From Pisolithus tinctorius (taxonomy: Eukaryota; Basidiomycota; Agaricomycetes; Boletales; Pisolithaceae): a stretch of DNA of 64,000 bases. The notes beneath the pieces were generated by a model. It saw nothing but the letters and a program-made list of their open reading frames with translations, did not search any database and was not told the origin of the DNA. Every line of letters begins with the position of its first letter. The first letter of the stretch is position 1. Where the stretch lies: assembly GCA_024663395.1 (NCBI GenBank), contig JANFAH010000008.1:62001-126000 (forward strand), read 5' to 3'. This document shows, one piece after another, positions 1 through 11,775 of this stretch. The translations under genes and the position numbers were made by a program.

Positions 1-2564
1 GCCATCCTCTCCGTGAAATGTGAGGATGATCTCTGGCGACCCGTCGCCTTTTATTCCCACTCCATGTCCCCCCCTGAACAAAACTACCAGGTCTTTGATA
101 AAGAGATGCTGGCCATAATTCATGCTCTGGGGACATGGCGACATTACCTCGAGGCTACCCCCTATCAGTTTGAGATCTGGACTGACCACGCTAACCTCCA
201 GTATTTCATGAAGGCACAAAACTTGGATCGCCGCCAGGCATGATGGGCCCAATATCTCTCCCATTTCAACTACAAACTGGTGTACAAGCCTGGATCTTCA
301 ATGGCCAAAGCGGATGCCCTCTCTAGGAGAGAGGATCATGAACCTGAGAAGGGAACAGATAATCAGGGAGTCACGATGCTTGACCCCTCCAGGGTAGCAG
401 CTACCTTGATGGTAGGGGAGGATGTTGATCTCGTTCTTGCCCTGAAGTCTGCCTCCTCGGTAACACCGCAACCAGAGGGATCTGTCCTTAAGGAGGGGCT
501 GTATGTCTGCCAAGGAAAGGTTTATGTCCCACCCGCCGTCAGGGTCCACTGCCTCAAGAAACACCATGACACTCCGCTTGCAGGACATCCTGGATGGAAG
601 AAGACTCTGGAACTTGTCTCTTGCAACTATGTTTGGCCTGGAATGACCACCACCGTTAGAGACTATGTCTCGGTGTGTCACCGCTGCCAAATGGCTAAAA
701 GTTCTAGAACCCCTCCCACAGGAAAGCTCCTTCCAAATCCCATCCCAGAATGCCCCTGGACTGACATCTCGGTTGACTTCATGGAGTTACCAGAGGCACA
801 GGGCTTTGACAATGTCATGGTGGTGGTGGACAGGTTTTCGAAGGAGGTGGTCTTTGCCCCCACTACCAAGGAGGTTTCCTCGCTTCAGACAGCAGAGCTC
901 TTCCGGGATCACGTGTGGACTCAGCATGGTTTACCCTCCTCCGTTATCTCTGATCGTGGCCCCCAGTTTGCCAGCGCGTTCACCGCTGACCTCTGCAAAA
1001 TGCTTGGGATCAAACCCAAACTCTCCACTGCCTTCCACCCCCAAACAGATGGTCAAACGGAGCGTCTTAACCAAGACCTGCAGCAGTATCTCCGCCTCTT
1101 TGTCAACGACAGGCAGGGTTCCTGGCCTTCTTGGCTCAAGGTCGCCCAGTTCTCCTACAATAACAAACGACAGGAGTCCACTGGCAGGAGCCCCTTCTCG
1201 GTCACTCGCTCTTACACCCCCAGGATGGGTGTAGAGCCCTTCCTCTCCAAGGCAGAGGCAGCCACGGACCATGCCATTGACCTTGCTAAGGTTTTGGAGG
1301 ACACAAGAAAGGCCTTGGAGAAAGCTGCTGAATGGATGAAGGCCTCTGCAGACACGTCTCGCTCCGACGCTCCCCCCTACTCAGTTGGCGATATGGTTTG
1401 GCTGGAGACCTCCCGGATCTCTCTCTCAGGTCGTCCCTCCCAAAAACTCACTGAACGATGGATTGGCCCCTACAAGGTCGTTTCACTTAAACCCAATGCG
1501 GTAGAGTTGAAACTTCCCAAAACACTCAAGATCCATCCGGTCGTTAATGTCTCTCGGGTGAAGCCGTACAGGGGACCTCTGGAGGGCCAAACTGTCACTC
1601 GCCCAGGACCGGTGGTGGGACATGAAGGCGATGAGGAGTTTGAGGTGGACTATGTTGCTGATTCTCGCCTAAAAAGAAACAGGCTTGAATACCTCGTCCA
1701 TTGGAAGGGGTATCATGACGAGGATTGCACCTGGGAACCTGAGTCCACTGTAGGAAACGTCCAAGTAGCTGTATAATACGAGCTAGATGGCTTAGACGAC
1801 AACAATAAAAAATGAAGGGAACGAATTGCTCGTCCCAAGGGATTCTGGACTGTCGAGACTAGAAGGTGAGACCCGGCGCTTTGTAGCAGTAGTGGTTCGT
1901 GACGTGCGCGGTGTGGTCCGTGGGATAGTGCTGGCGATGCGAGCGGTATACGTAGTTTGTGCGCGGCGGAATGCGAGACGTGCAGTGTAGACAAAGTGTA
2001 AAGGAAACTCGTGGTGACCTTCCGAGTGCCAAAAGGTCCCATTCTGTACCTAAGTACAGGGCTTTATAGTCCGGACAAACCCGGAACCTAAGTAAGACAG
2101 GGTACAGTAAAGGAAAGCCGCGCGACAGCGCGTACACAGAAGACAGGCCAAAACAGAGGCCGAGGGTATACTACAAGCACTAAAGGAATAGAGGCCGTGA
2201 TAAGAGAAAGAGTCCGAGGAAAAACAACAACCGGAGCACAGCAGCCGCGGGTATAGCATTGCGTGAGAAGGAGCGAGGGCATGGGAAGGTAGCACGTGAA
2301 CAATGGCGAACGCGAGAGGGGAGCGGACGTAACAGTAGTCATGGAACAGTTAATGATAGGGGCTTATGCGTCCAGGGAATGTGGATTCCTCACACCGCTT
2401 TGAAATCTGCCCCTGGTGCTGTCAGGGATTTCCACCATCGCAATCCCTCTGCCCCTCGAAAGCTCTGCAGAATGGACTCCTCCCTCTTCTCCTCTCTCTT
2501 CCAGCCCCTAGAAAACTTTACCGACACTGTCCCTACCTTCAATCACCTGGAAGTCGATTTCTAA
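1..2564 (+). pseudogene. Ty3/gypsy pol 3' part (RNase H end, integrase, chromodomain), interrupted
   Basis: This is the C-terminal part of a retrotransposon polyprotein whose start lies outside the window. The first 80 residues are the RT-linked RNase H region (DKEMLAI, WTDHANLQYF). From 280 the integrase follows: an HHCC zinc finger (HHDTPLAGH then CHRC), the catalytic core (DISVDFM, then SDRGPQF, then a Glu after GQTE), and a C-terminal chromodomain (YLVHWKGY, CTWEPES) that would bind modified histones. The frame is open except for TGA at 241-243, where relatives have Arg before Trp. CGA to TGA is a CpG transition. The chromodomain is split at 1748 by a solo LTR. The last 55 codons resume after it at 2399 (LKSAPGAVR) and stop with TAA at 2562-2564, overlapping the polypurine tract. 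CpG content is normal, so this copy is younger than the DNA to its right. Confidence 0.93.
1749..2394 (-). mobile_element. Solo LTR of a second LTR-retrotransposon family, inserted in the gypsy chromodomain
   Basis: This 646-bp block begins TG and ends CA. On the minus strand it runs from TGTGAGGAATCC to TTTCCTACA. It is flanked by a 4-bp duplication, CCAC on the left and CCGC on the right, which differ by one CpG transition. Removing the block and one copy of the duplication restores the gypsy frame exactly (ES then TLKSA). It matches, end to end, the LTR at 22455-23130, which is followed by a primer binding site and a gag start, so the identity as an LTR is well supported. Most differences between the two are CG here versus TG or CA there. 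By my count this copy has about 45 CpGs. Confidence 0.9.
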
Positions 2565-2575
2565 GGAGGGGATAG
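2563..2575 (+). promoter_or_regulatory. Polypurine tract of gypsy element 1
   Basis: AAGGAGGGGATAG lies directly before the 3' LTR. It is the usual position and composition of the plus-strand primer site for reverse transcription. It overlaps the pol stop codon. Confidence 0.85.
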
Positions 2576-2945
2576 TGTTACGATATGTACCCTTTTCCCT
2601 TTTCTTCTCTTTTCTTTTCATCTTATCTAATCTTTTTGTCTTATCTTATCTCTCGGATTTGGTCCAGACTCCGACCTAGACCTCACCTCGCCTCTGCCTT
2701 GCTTTCTCCTTCTAGTACGTTCCGCTCCACTGTGATATCATTATGACATCACTATGATGTCATGGACCTCGTGTATGCCTTGCTGTTACCTCATGTACCT
2801 TAGTATAAGTACCGTCGCTCAATTGCCCAACTAGCTCTAAGCTAGTTCATTTGGGTCTTCGAGTCCTAAAGTCACCTGCTTCTAAGCCATCTTCCTCTCT
2901 TTCTCTCTTCTCCTTTCTGTTGGTTCTTGATGCGAGCCTACAACA
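2576..2945 (+). mobile_element. 3' LTR of gypsy element 1
   Basis: It starts TGTTACG right after the polypurine tract. The end at CTACAACA near 2945 is inferred from the terminal inverted repeat and is approximate. It has a TATA-like TATAAG near 2812 and pyrimidine-rich stretches. The 5' LTR is outside the window, so the target duplication cannot be checked. CpG is present throughout, in contrast to the DNA beyond 3.4 kb. Confidence 0.8.
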
Positions 2946-3415
2946 AACCCTGTTGTTTAGGTCTCGTCACACCACAACTCATCACTCTTGAAGCGGCACT
3001 TGCTGATTCCATGCTGATCTTGAAGTCACACAATAGGATCATTGGGCCACCACCAACAGTCGATGAAATCCTCAACCCCAAGGAGGAGAGGGAGGTTGGC
3101 GAGTCTCAGTATGCCTTTGAGGGTGGAGATGCAGAAATTGTTGCAGTGGTGGAGAATGAACTTGCTATCAAGCAGGGAGAGATTGTGGAGATTGAATCTG
3201 ATGATGAAGAAGATCAGCAAATGCCACCAATTCCGAGTTATACTGACCTCATTAGCATGTGCCAAACACTCAAGACAGCTTGTGTGGTGGTGAGTGATGC
3301 AAATTCCATGCTGGATTTGGCATGGTTGCTCTGTAAATTCCATGGTACACTGTCTCGAGAGGTGATGAAGAATGCAATGCAAACAATGCTGGACCACTAC
3401 CTTGTTAGGAAGTAG
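2946..3415 (+). pseudogene. C-terminus of a pogo/Tigger-type (CENP-B-like) DDE transposase
   Basis: An open frame of about 155 codons directly abuts the gypsy LTR and ends with TAG at 3413-3415. The translation has features I associate with the tail of fungal pogo/Tigger transposases: a VDEILNP..EREVGES segment, an acidic stretch (IESDDEED), and a final helix with a leucine-rich basic end (FHGTLSREVMKNA). The DDE core is absent, because the gypsy insertion replaced the 5' part. CpG is already sparse here (about six). The assignment rests on remembered family resemblance and no alignment was run. Confidence 0.6.
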
Positions 3416-3728
3416 CATCACACAATGTCACAATTTGTCACATGCTCTGTACTGTATACTTGTCAAATTGTATAAGGATTTGGCTTCACAACTGCTATAC
3501 ATTATGAGCAAGTGTACTGTACATGACACACAGAAAAATACTGTGGAAAGGCAGGGTTACATGGGGTATTGACCTACAGTATGTCCATCCCAATTCTCAA
3601 TCTCATTGAAGGAGATGACAACTTGCAGCTGGCAAAAATCCAGGTGTGGTAGAATAATCTGTAAGTCTACCTGAGAATTACAGATTATTCTACCGCAGTG
3701 TTCTGCCAGTCAGTGAACATTCATGCTA
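3416..3728. repeat. Non-coding stretch with a 17-bp perfect hairpin
   Basis: No gene is seen. At 3648-3664 and 3678-3694 lies a perfect inverted repeat (GGTAGAATAATCTGTAA and its complement, loop 13). A weaker extension carries CTGGCA on both sides. A separate 28-bp sequence at about 3500-3527 recurs inverted at about 4410-4438, bracketing the next element. Confidence 0.6.
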
Positions 3729-4357
3729 CAGTAGACTCCCTCTTAACCCATGGCCATCAGGACAGTCTGGGAGGTATGGGTTTTCAGGGAGTATGGGTTC
3801 TGTAAGAGGTTGGTTTTGAGCAAGAAAAGAATATACCTCTGCATATGTTTACCTAGTAATAGGGTAGTAGATATTGTTCGACTACTCTTTCAAGGGAAAA
3901 TAAGAAATTAATTTAGTATCTTTCCTGTGCATGTCCTCCATCCAAATGAACCTAACATTGTCTCCAGCTTGCGGGCAAAGGGATTGTCCAAGGCTTTTGT
4001 ATATTTGTGTAATAGCAGTGTGGCTTGAAGGGCCTCATTGCACATTGGTGCATCTGACTCATCATCCACATCACCGCTTTTTGCCAGCTCTTCCCACATC
4101 TTCTTCATGTCCATCACTGTCTCATAGATGTCTTTGTCCATTGCCTCAAAGGCTTGATGGGCCTGGCAAAAATAGATAATTATATAATAACATTTCCTTA
4201 TTTGGCATTATCTTGGCATTATCTGACTATCCCTATGGGTTATGGGTTATGGGTTATATATGTGAAATCCCTGCAAACCAACTTGGGAAATCCAAAAAGC
4301 TATGGGTTCTCAGGGAGTATGGGTTATACAGGGTATGGGTTAGGAGGGAGTCAACTG
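3729..4357. mobile_element. Non-autonomous pogo-like TIR element (MITE-like)
   Basis: This 629-bp element is flanked by TA on both sides (3727-3728, 4358-4359), as expected for Tc1/mariner/pogo insertion. The left end reads CAGTAGACTCCCTCTTAACC, and the right end is its near-perfect complement ending GGAGGGAGTCAACTG. Subterminal copies of TATGGGTT occur at both ends, including a triple run near 4235-4257. Inside is a short minus-strand coding remnant (see next entry). It is too short to encode a transposase. Confidence 0.85.
3908..4141 (-). pseudogene. Coding remnant inside the pogo-like element
   Basis: A 77-codon open frame with an amphipathic, protein-like composition (MDKDIYETVMDMKKMWEELA and onward). 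It probably derives from the transposase or from a captured host segment. I do not recognise a domain. CpG is almost absent. Confidence 0.35.
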
Positions 4358-4640
4358 TAGTTACTGAATGGTATTCAAAGTAAACAGAGAGCTGCTGGAG
4401 GTTGACCAAATACAGTACACTTGCTCATAATGCATAAGCTAGTAAGGCACAAATGTCATATTGCATGGACTTATGGGTGTAGCCACAGTGGCTTGCAGGG
4501 AAAATGGCAAATATTTGCATAATGCATTCCTGGATGCTGTTAGGCCCAGGTCTGTAAACTCTTTGTCAGGGTTGATCATGCCAGGCCATACTGCCAGTCA
4601 CATGTTGGGGGTGGGAACTCTGGGGTTAATTTGATTCACA
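4358..4640. other. No gene seen
   Basis: CpG-poor sequence between the pogo-like element and the Helitron remnant. It contains the inverted copy of the 3500-3527 sequence at about 4410-4438. The Helitron 5' terminus may lie here, but I could not identify it. Confidence 0.4.
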
Positions 4641-7600
4641 ATGGGGATTTTGTTGATGTACATTATGTCTAGCATCCAGCAAACTACATGGAGGCACATG
4701 GGAGATTGTGCATATCCATATCTCATGGACAGTGGCATGTGCCACTTGTATATTGATGTTACTGGAGTCAGTGATGGTTCTGCAATCTCTTATGAGTTCC
4801 TGCAGTGGGAGTACACATTCAAGTGTGTTACTGTGTATGATGATTTTTGTGCCAGGTCAGCAGATCTGAAGGGCTCCATGCTGGTGTGTTGTGCAGGCTC
4901 CATTTGCAAGCTTGTTGAACAGTATCTGTACTTGTCATTGAAGCAACTTAGGGCTATTGCCAGTCATCATAATTTGGTTCTGCATAGTAACTTGCTTTGA
5001 GTGATGTGTGTTGATGTGCTATGCAATCATCATTGTACAGTTTCCTGTCCTTTGCTGGTGTATGTGTTCCACCAACTAAGAAGGCCATGTCATGAGTCAT
5101 TTGCAGCACCTGCTCTGGAGCCAGCAATTTCCTTAGAGAGTAACCTTGCAAAGGTTAGGGATATGCAGCAAAGTGAGGTGCATGCTCAATGACAACCAAT
5201 AACAATTGGTGGTGTAGAGGAGTTGCTGAAGTATCCTCCTATATGATCTTTGGATGACAAAATTGATATCATTCGTGAATGGCAGAACAGGATATTGCCA
5301 CAGTCTCTTACAGAGGATGTTTGTGCTGTGTGTGCACAAACAACTCAAAGTGGAGACTTAGTTGATATTTTTCCAATGTCAGATATGCTTTCTGTGCTGA
5401 AGAATGATTGGTTACTGGAGGCTTGTCATCCTCGATCATATGATATAGGAAAATACAGCAGTGCAATTCTTTGCCCCCATGGGTTGTATTGCTTGCAGGA
5501 CATTGTGCAAATCTGAGTGTGCACATCATGTCAGAAGTCATTGATGGTGAGCTCCCCATGGCAAATTTTCAATATCACAGAGATGCAGAGTTGCCACTCA
5601 AGGTTCAGGAAAGTATTCAGTGTGCAAGTCCATTGGAATTGATGTTAGTTGCTGCCTCTTGGGCAACTGTCATTACACATCATTATCAGACAAAAAGTAT
5701 TCAAGGGGGTCATGTTCCTGAGGAAGCGAGTCAGCATTTCAATAGAGGTAATGTCACACTTCTACCTCAAGAACTGACTGGGTTGTCAGACATCCTCCCT
5801 CCAATGTGGAGCAATCTCTGTGGGGCAGTTTGCATGGTTTTTGCAGGTGGGGCATTCTGTCCAACTGCAGAAGCCTTGCATAAATTCCCACCTGTGCTTG
5901 TTATCAAAAGCAGAGTGAAGTCTATAATTGAATGGTTAATATCAAATAACAAATGGTATATGAAGAAGGGAATTATGTTTAGTGAGGAGAATTTAACATC
6001 ATTGGTGACCAGCAAGGAGGACACCAGTGTGTTATGGGGGATTGAGATCACTCACCTTTGCAATGAGGATGGACTTGCAGATGCCAATGGTAGTGTAGAT
6101 TGGTCTGCATTGGTGACTGATCTTGTCATGGAGTCTGTTGCATACACTGATGGTGATCATTCTGAGTGTTTGTGGCAGGCCATGAAGGCAACTGCACTGG
6201 CCCATGCCCTAAGTCACAAAAAGTTTATAGTGAGCTGTTCAGGTTTGGAGTTGTTGAATGAGAACTCACCTGGCTTTTTGACCATGGTCTTTCCCCACTT
6301 GGATCCTTGGGGGATTGGGGGCTTTAATCATCCTGCATGATGGCCTGATCAGCAAATTTTGTTCCAGCCATAGCTTCGAAATTTGTTATGGCAAGTGGAT
6401 TCACCCTTCATGCAGGATGTGACTTTTCCATTCATATGTTGGAATATCTTGCAAAAACAGGCAGTAAGTGAGAATACTGCTTTTTGCATACCATCTGTCT
6501 GGCATCATACCCTTGTGAATGATGTCCAAGATGCCAAATCAAATATGATTTTGCTGGCTGAAAAATTGGAACAAGATCCAAAGGCATCCATGCACTCTAC
6601 TGGTGAGAGAGGTGCTCTGCATCTTTTTCAAGAATTGAATGTGATTTGTCATTCTCTGCCAGGGAGTGATGGGTATAAGTTGTGCCATTGAAACAAAATC
6701 CACTCTCTTACTTGACAGTTAGGCACTCCAGCATTCTTTCTAACATTGAATCCACATGATGTGATGAGTGTCCTTGTAGCTCATTACAGAGGTGTGAGCA
6801 CAGCTCAGTGGCAGGAAATGAGTGCATACGAACATGCAGTCTTTGTTGCTTCTCATCCTGCTGCTGTGGTTAAGGCATTTGATATTGTTATACATGGTTT
6901 CATAGACATCATGCTCAAATATAATAGAGGGGTTGGTTTGTTTGGCAAGTGTTCCAGATATTATGGAACAGTGGAGGCCCAGGGAAGGGGGACACTTCAC
7001 TGCCATATGTTGTTGTGGGTGGAAGGCCATCTGAATCCAGAGTGGTTGCAGTCCATGATGTGTGAGGACAAAGACTTCAGTGCCTCACTTTTTGGCTGGT
7101 TAGAGGATCTGATAAAATGTGAGCTTTCTGGAATGTCTCTGGATGGTATCAATCCTACTGAGACAGAGCCTGCCGAACCAGTCTGGCAAGATGATGAATT
7201 GGATCCTCATTTACAACAGTCTCCTCAGATTGCTGAGCTTGGCAAGGAAAGACTCTTGGAAGCATTTGCCAACTTCATGTGAGGCCTAGCAATTGAATGC
7301 AATTGGCATGAGCATATGCCAACTTGCTTCAAACATCTTTGGCCAGGTGAGGAGCCCAGGGATGAAAATTGTCAAATGTGAATTGATGGAACCATGCACA
7401 CACAGACCTATCTTGATCCAGAAATGCAGTCTATTCTTCTCCAACAACTTCACCTGCATATAAATAACTATAATGACATTACACTGTTTCTTTTGCAGTG
7501 TAACATGGACATTAAATTTATTGGGTTGGGAGCTGCAGCAAAAGCATTGACTTACTATGTAAGTGATTATATCATGAAGAATGATTTGCAAGTCCATGTT

Positions 7601-7986
7601 GGGCTTTGGGCAATTTGCACTGCCATAGACAGCCACTGGAAGCATTTCATGGACAATGTTGAGTCTTCAGCTTCCATGTGTGAGTGAAACTTACTGATGA
7701 AGACTGTTAATGCTATGATGGGTAGGCATGAGATCTCACACCAACAAATTATGAGTTATTTGATTGGTGGTGGTGATTGTTATATAGCACATGAGTTTTG
7801 CACCATACACTTCCATGAATTTGTGGATATTGCTATTGTGCACAAGCACCATGTTGATGGTGATTGCAACTGTGAGGGAGAGTGTACCCCTGATTGCCCA
7901 GGAAATGTTTATGGATCTACATGTATGGCACATACCTCTCAAGGCTCTCTGTCTGTGTCATCTGAAACCCTAGATTATTTAATGTG
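4641..7986 (+). pseudogene. Helitron helicase-like N-terminal half (Rep domain)
   Basis: Frames at 4641-5000, 5250-5516, 5471-6340, 6383-6691, 6746-7282, 7394-7687 and 7697-7987 together follow the Helitron replication-initiator polyprotein. Recognisable segments are a Cys-rich region (CAVCAQTT), SPLELMLVAA, FLTMVFPHLDPWGIGGF, SLPGSDGYKL, and the core GRGTLHCHMLLWVEG, which contains the HCH of the HUH (His-hydrophobic-His) motif region. The later AAKALTYYVSDYIMKN contains the catalytic tyrosine region. The frame is broken by TGA at about 5514, 6338, 6689, 7279, 7379 and 7685, each fitting CGA to TGA. At 6338-6343 two adjacent Arg codons have become stop plus Trp. The product cannot be made. 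Confidence 0.87.
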
Positions 7987-8943
7987 ACCTACCATCCCTC
8001 CTTTCAATAGCATGACTTTGTGGCAATTCTTGGAATAAATGCAGAAAGTGAGATGATCTTCTAGTGGCAGGGAAGTAGTGTGTGACCAATGCACCAAGCA
8101 TGCAGAAGATTAGAAATTCTAGTACATAGGAGATACGATGAGTAATAGAATAGTGTCTTTGCGCGAGTGGCTGTGCTGCCTCGCACCTTCTCTCTCTCCC
8201 CACTATCGTCAGAATTCAGCCCACAGTGCAGGCCTCACCTTGTTCCTTTTCACCCACCCACTGCACCACCAATTCTCCAGGTCCCAAGAACCTTCCAAAT
8301 TACCCTTGCTTGACTCACACCAGCTGCCATGTCAGGACAGTGGTCGCAGGAGATGCACACTGAACATCACAAGGGACCCCACCCACCCCCACAGCTAACG
8401 CTCGTCTCACAGATCACCTCCCTCCATGGCCGGGAGGCACTTTGCGCCCCCACCCAAATCGCTTCTACACACCAGACAGTCTCAGCTTCCCCCTTTGTCT
8501 AAACAGCTTACAACTATGATATGCAAAGAACCAAGTTCACCACCTCAGAATGCCCAGTGTATTTGCACTGATTTTGAGCACCATTTGCTAATGAGAGTCA
8601 CCCACAATTTGGGACACATGAGCTCTGTGTTTGTAATAGCTTTGTGGTTCCTGTTCTCCTTGGTGATTCCACTCCTCTGCCACAGAGGCTGGATAGTCAC
8701 ATGGAGGAATTTTGTTGTGCCATGTTGCTTCTATTCCTTGCATGGTGAGACCCTTATGAATTATTACAGGGTTATTCATGTTGGACTGAAGCATTTGATG
8801 CTTACAATTTCCATGATGCTGCATCTTGAATGATCTCAAACTTTTTAATTGAGCTCGAATGCAAGGATGCCAAGGATGTCATATGAGGAGACTATAATAG
8901 AAAGGGTTTCCAAATACGAAACCCCAGTGAATATGATGTTGAC
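7987..8943 (+). other. Linker between Helitron Rep and helicase halves
   Basis: No reliable frame is seen. A short stretch at 8.13-8.21 kb keeps several CpGs (GCGCGAG, CTCGCAC), which is unusual in this block. It may be a later insertion or a segment that escaped decay. Confidence 0.3.
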
Positions 8944-10973
8944 ATGTTGAAAGAAGTTCTTATTCTGGATTCAGCTCTGGACTGTGTGATGGAGTTTGAT
9001 GTACAGGCATTAGATGATGATGTCTCAAATAATCATGGAAATTTTGTGTTACCTCAGGATGAACAGGACATCATCACAATGTCTCATCAACTTCACTGTC
9101 ATGAGCATTTGAGTGTGCATTCAGATGAAATAGAGGGTCTTGTTATCAAAATTAGTCCTGGTAGGGAAGATCGGATTAAACTACATAACATGTACATGAA
9201 TGTGCAGTGAAAACACAAATGACCTGAACAACATTCTGAAGAGGATGGAAATAATATTGATGACTCCTTGAGGACTTGAAAATGAGCATGAATGACCAAA
9301 AGATGGGATGTGCTGAACCTTTCTGTGATGTCTGTGCAGAACAAGCAGTGCTCAGCAGATGCTATTGCTGATAATATTTCTGTGCATACCTTCATGTTGG
9401 ACATGATTGAGAAGTGGTCTTCAGAAGTGAATCCTGAACAGAGGTGCACTTTCATGATTGTGGTTAAACACATGCTACATGGTGAGCTGGAACAAATGTT
9501 GATGTTCATTACTGGTATCAGAGGCTTGGGGAAGAGCCACATCATTTGTGTGATTGTGGATGCATTTGCACAAATGGGTCATTCACAGGAAATTCTGTTG
9601 AGCACACCAACTGGTAGTGCTGCATGTCTTGTAGATGCTTTTATGATTCATGCACTGACACTCATGAATTCATGCTCCTTGGGGAAAGGCAAAAGGCAAC
9701 AGCAATGAGGGAATGGCGAGCAGAATGTGGACATGGATGAATTGCAAGAGATTTGGTGTGATGTCTCATATTTAGTTTTGGACAAGGTTTCGATGGTTTC
9801 TGCAGAACTCCTTTCCAACATTGCAAATTGTATCAGTCTTGCAAAAGCAGGCAACCCTGCCAAGAAGGACTTGCCTTTTGGAGGCATCAATGTCATCTTT
9901 GCAGGTGATATGGCCCAGCTCTGTCCAGTGAATGGTACTGCATTGTATTCACATGCAGTGGTAAACAACTTGGCAAGATGTACCTTTGAAACTGTCAAAT
10001 CTCAATGACAACTGTTTGGGGCATTTCTGTGGAGATCTTTGACTCACATAGTCCAACTGGTTCAAAATGAACATGCCAGAGTGGACCCAATGTTCATTGA
10101 GATGCTTGGTTGCATAAAATTGGGTTCTGCAAATACTTTGAGCAACAGTTCAACTTCTGATTTGCATTATCTACAACAGAGACAACTTACAGAATTATAT
10201 AAAAACCCTAAACAAGACTTCTTGCAGTTCTCTGATGCTCTGATTGTCTTTGGGGAGTGCTGCCTGTGTGATTGTTGGAATGAAGAAATGGCAAAGTTGT
10301 TTGCTTGCAGTACCAATCAATCATTTGAGTATTGTTATGCTGAACACTTTTGTGATGGTCAATGCATCACCAGCAAGGAAGACAAACATCTGGCATTATT
10401 GTGACCAAAGGAATCCAAAGATTATCTTGGACAACTGCCTCTGCTCCCTGGAATGCCTGTTCTTATTATGGAAAATCTCTGTGTCACTGGGAAAGTTGTA
10501 AATGGTGCATGTGGAGTTGTGCAGGACATTGTTTGTTCTACAGTACATGGAAAGCAGGTAATCCACTGTGTGTATGTTACTGTCCCTGTGTCTACCCTTC
10601 AATTGCCTGGAGAGGAACCTCACATTGTTGCTGTCTTCCCTCAACCCTGTACATTTCCTTATTTCTCTGACTATGTGGGTAGGTTCCAAATCACTTGGCA
10701 TCAAGTTCCCATGATCCCTGGTTGGGCATTCACTGACTACAAGGCACAAGGATCAACCCTTGACAAGGTGATCATTGATTTGGCCAGTGCAAGGGGAGTG
10801 CAACATGCATATGTCATGTTGTCTTGTGCATGTTCTTTATCCAGACTCACTATTTTACAATTGTTCTCTCCACAATGAAATCTAGGTCATCTGCAGCATG
10901 ATCTCTGGAATGAATTGGATTGCCTGGCCAATCTCGATGCTGCTACAGCTGCAGCCTACCTCAAGTATGGTCC
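8944..10973 (+). pseudogene. Helitron Pif1-type DNA helicase half
   Basis: Broken frames at 8944-9210, 9292-9708, 9727-10008, 10039-10404 and 10453-10878 reproduce the SF1 helicase motifs in order. These are a degenerate Walker A (GIRGLGKSH), STPTGSAA, a Walker B/DEAD region (LVLDKVSMVS, with Lys where Glu is expected), motif III (FAGDMAQLCPV), and C-terminal motifs (DYKAQGSTLDKV, YVMLSCACSL where Arg is expected). The losses of Glu and Arg would inactivate the enzyme. Several frame gaps are again Arg to TGA. Confidence 0.87.
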
Positions 10974-11775
10974 TGATACCACAGTGAAGTTCTCATCTAC
11001 TTCATCCTTGGCTAATCACACCTAGACCACAGCTATTTCACCTATTACCAAATTGATTGTTGTTCTCTCACCCATCATTTAAAATCTGTGCCCCAGTCAC
11101 CATATACCTGCCACATCTTTCTTTCCTTTCCACATGTCTTTTCTACCATCTGCTGGTCACCCACTGGGTGTGGATCTCTGGAGAGAAGATCTACAACCAA
11201 TCATCCACAGCCATGCACTCATTGACAACTCCAGCAATGGGAATGTTTCCCAACTTTGCTTGGCCATATGATTGAATGGGCTACTGTAGCTTGTGACCCA
11301 AGCTCTACAGACCAAAGATGTTCACACATGCTTGTTTACAAGACCCTGCCTATTCAGAACCATTCAGCATCTTGTACCCTGTGTCTGTCTGGATCCATGG
11401 GTTCCTGGACAGATTTTGGAAATTGGGACAGGTCTGTTTTGTATATTCCCTCCTTGCCTCAGGTATGAACCATTTGCAGTGATTGTACAAGGGCCATGTA
11501 CACTGTACAAAGCCTGTCATTGTGCAGTGCTGGAAACACCATTGCATGGCATAATCAACTAGATCATTTGAACCTCACCACATCCTTTGCCAGTCGCATT
11601 CTCAAACTCCCCCTGCCTTCTGTTCAGTTCTGTCATCACCTACACTTTCAGAGAAAAGTGTTTACAAAGGTATTGTACATCCCTCCAAAACCTTGGTCAT
11701 TGTTCTCCTATGCCCATTCCCATTCACTAGTGACCCATCAAATTACAACAACCCTCCACTCAGAACACTACTTCA
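10974..11775. other. No gene seen
   Basis: CpG-poor sequence between the helicase end and the second Helitron ORF. Short open frames are present, but none looks like protein. Confidence 0.4.
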
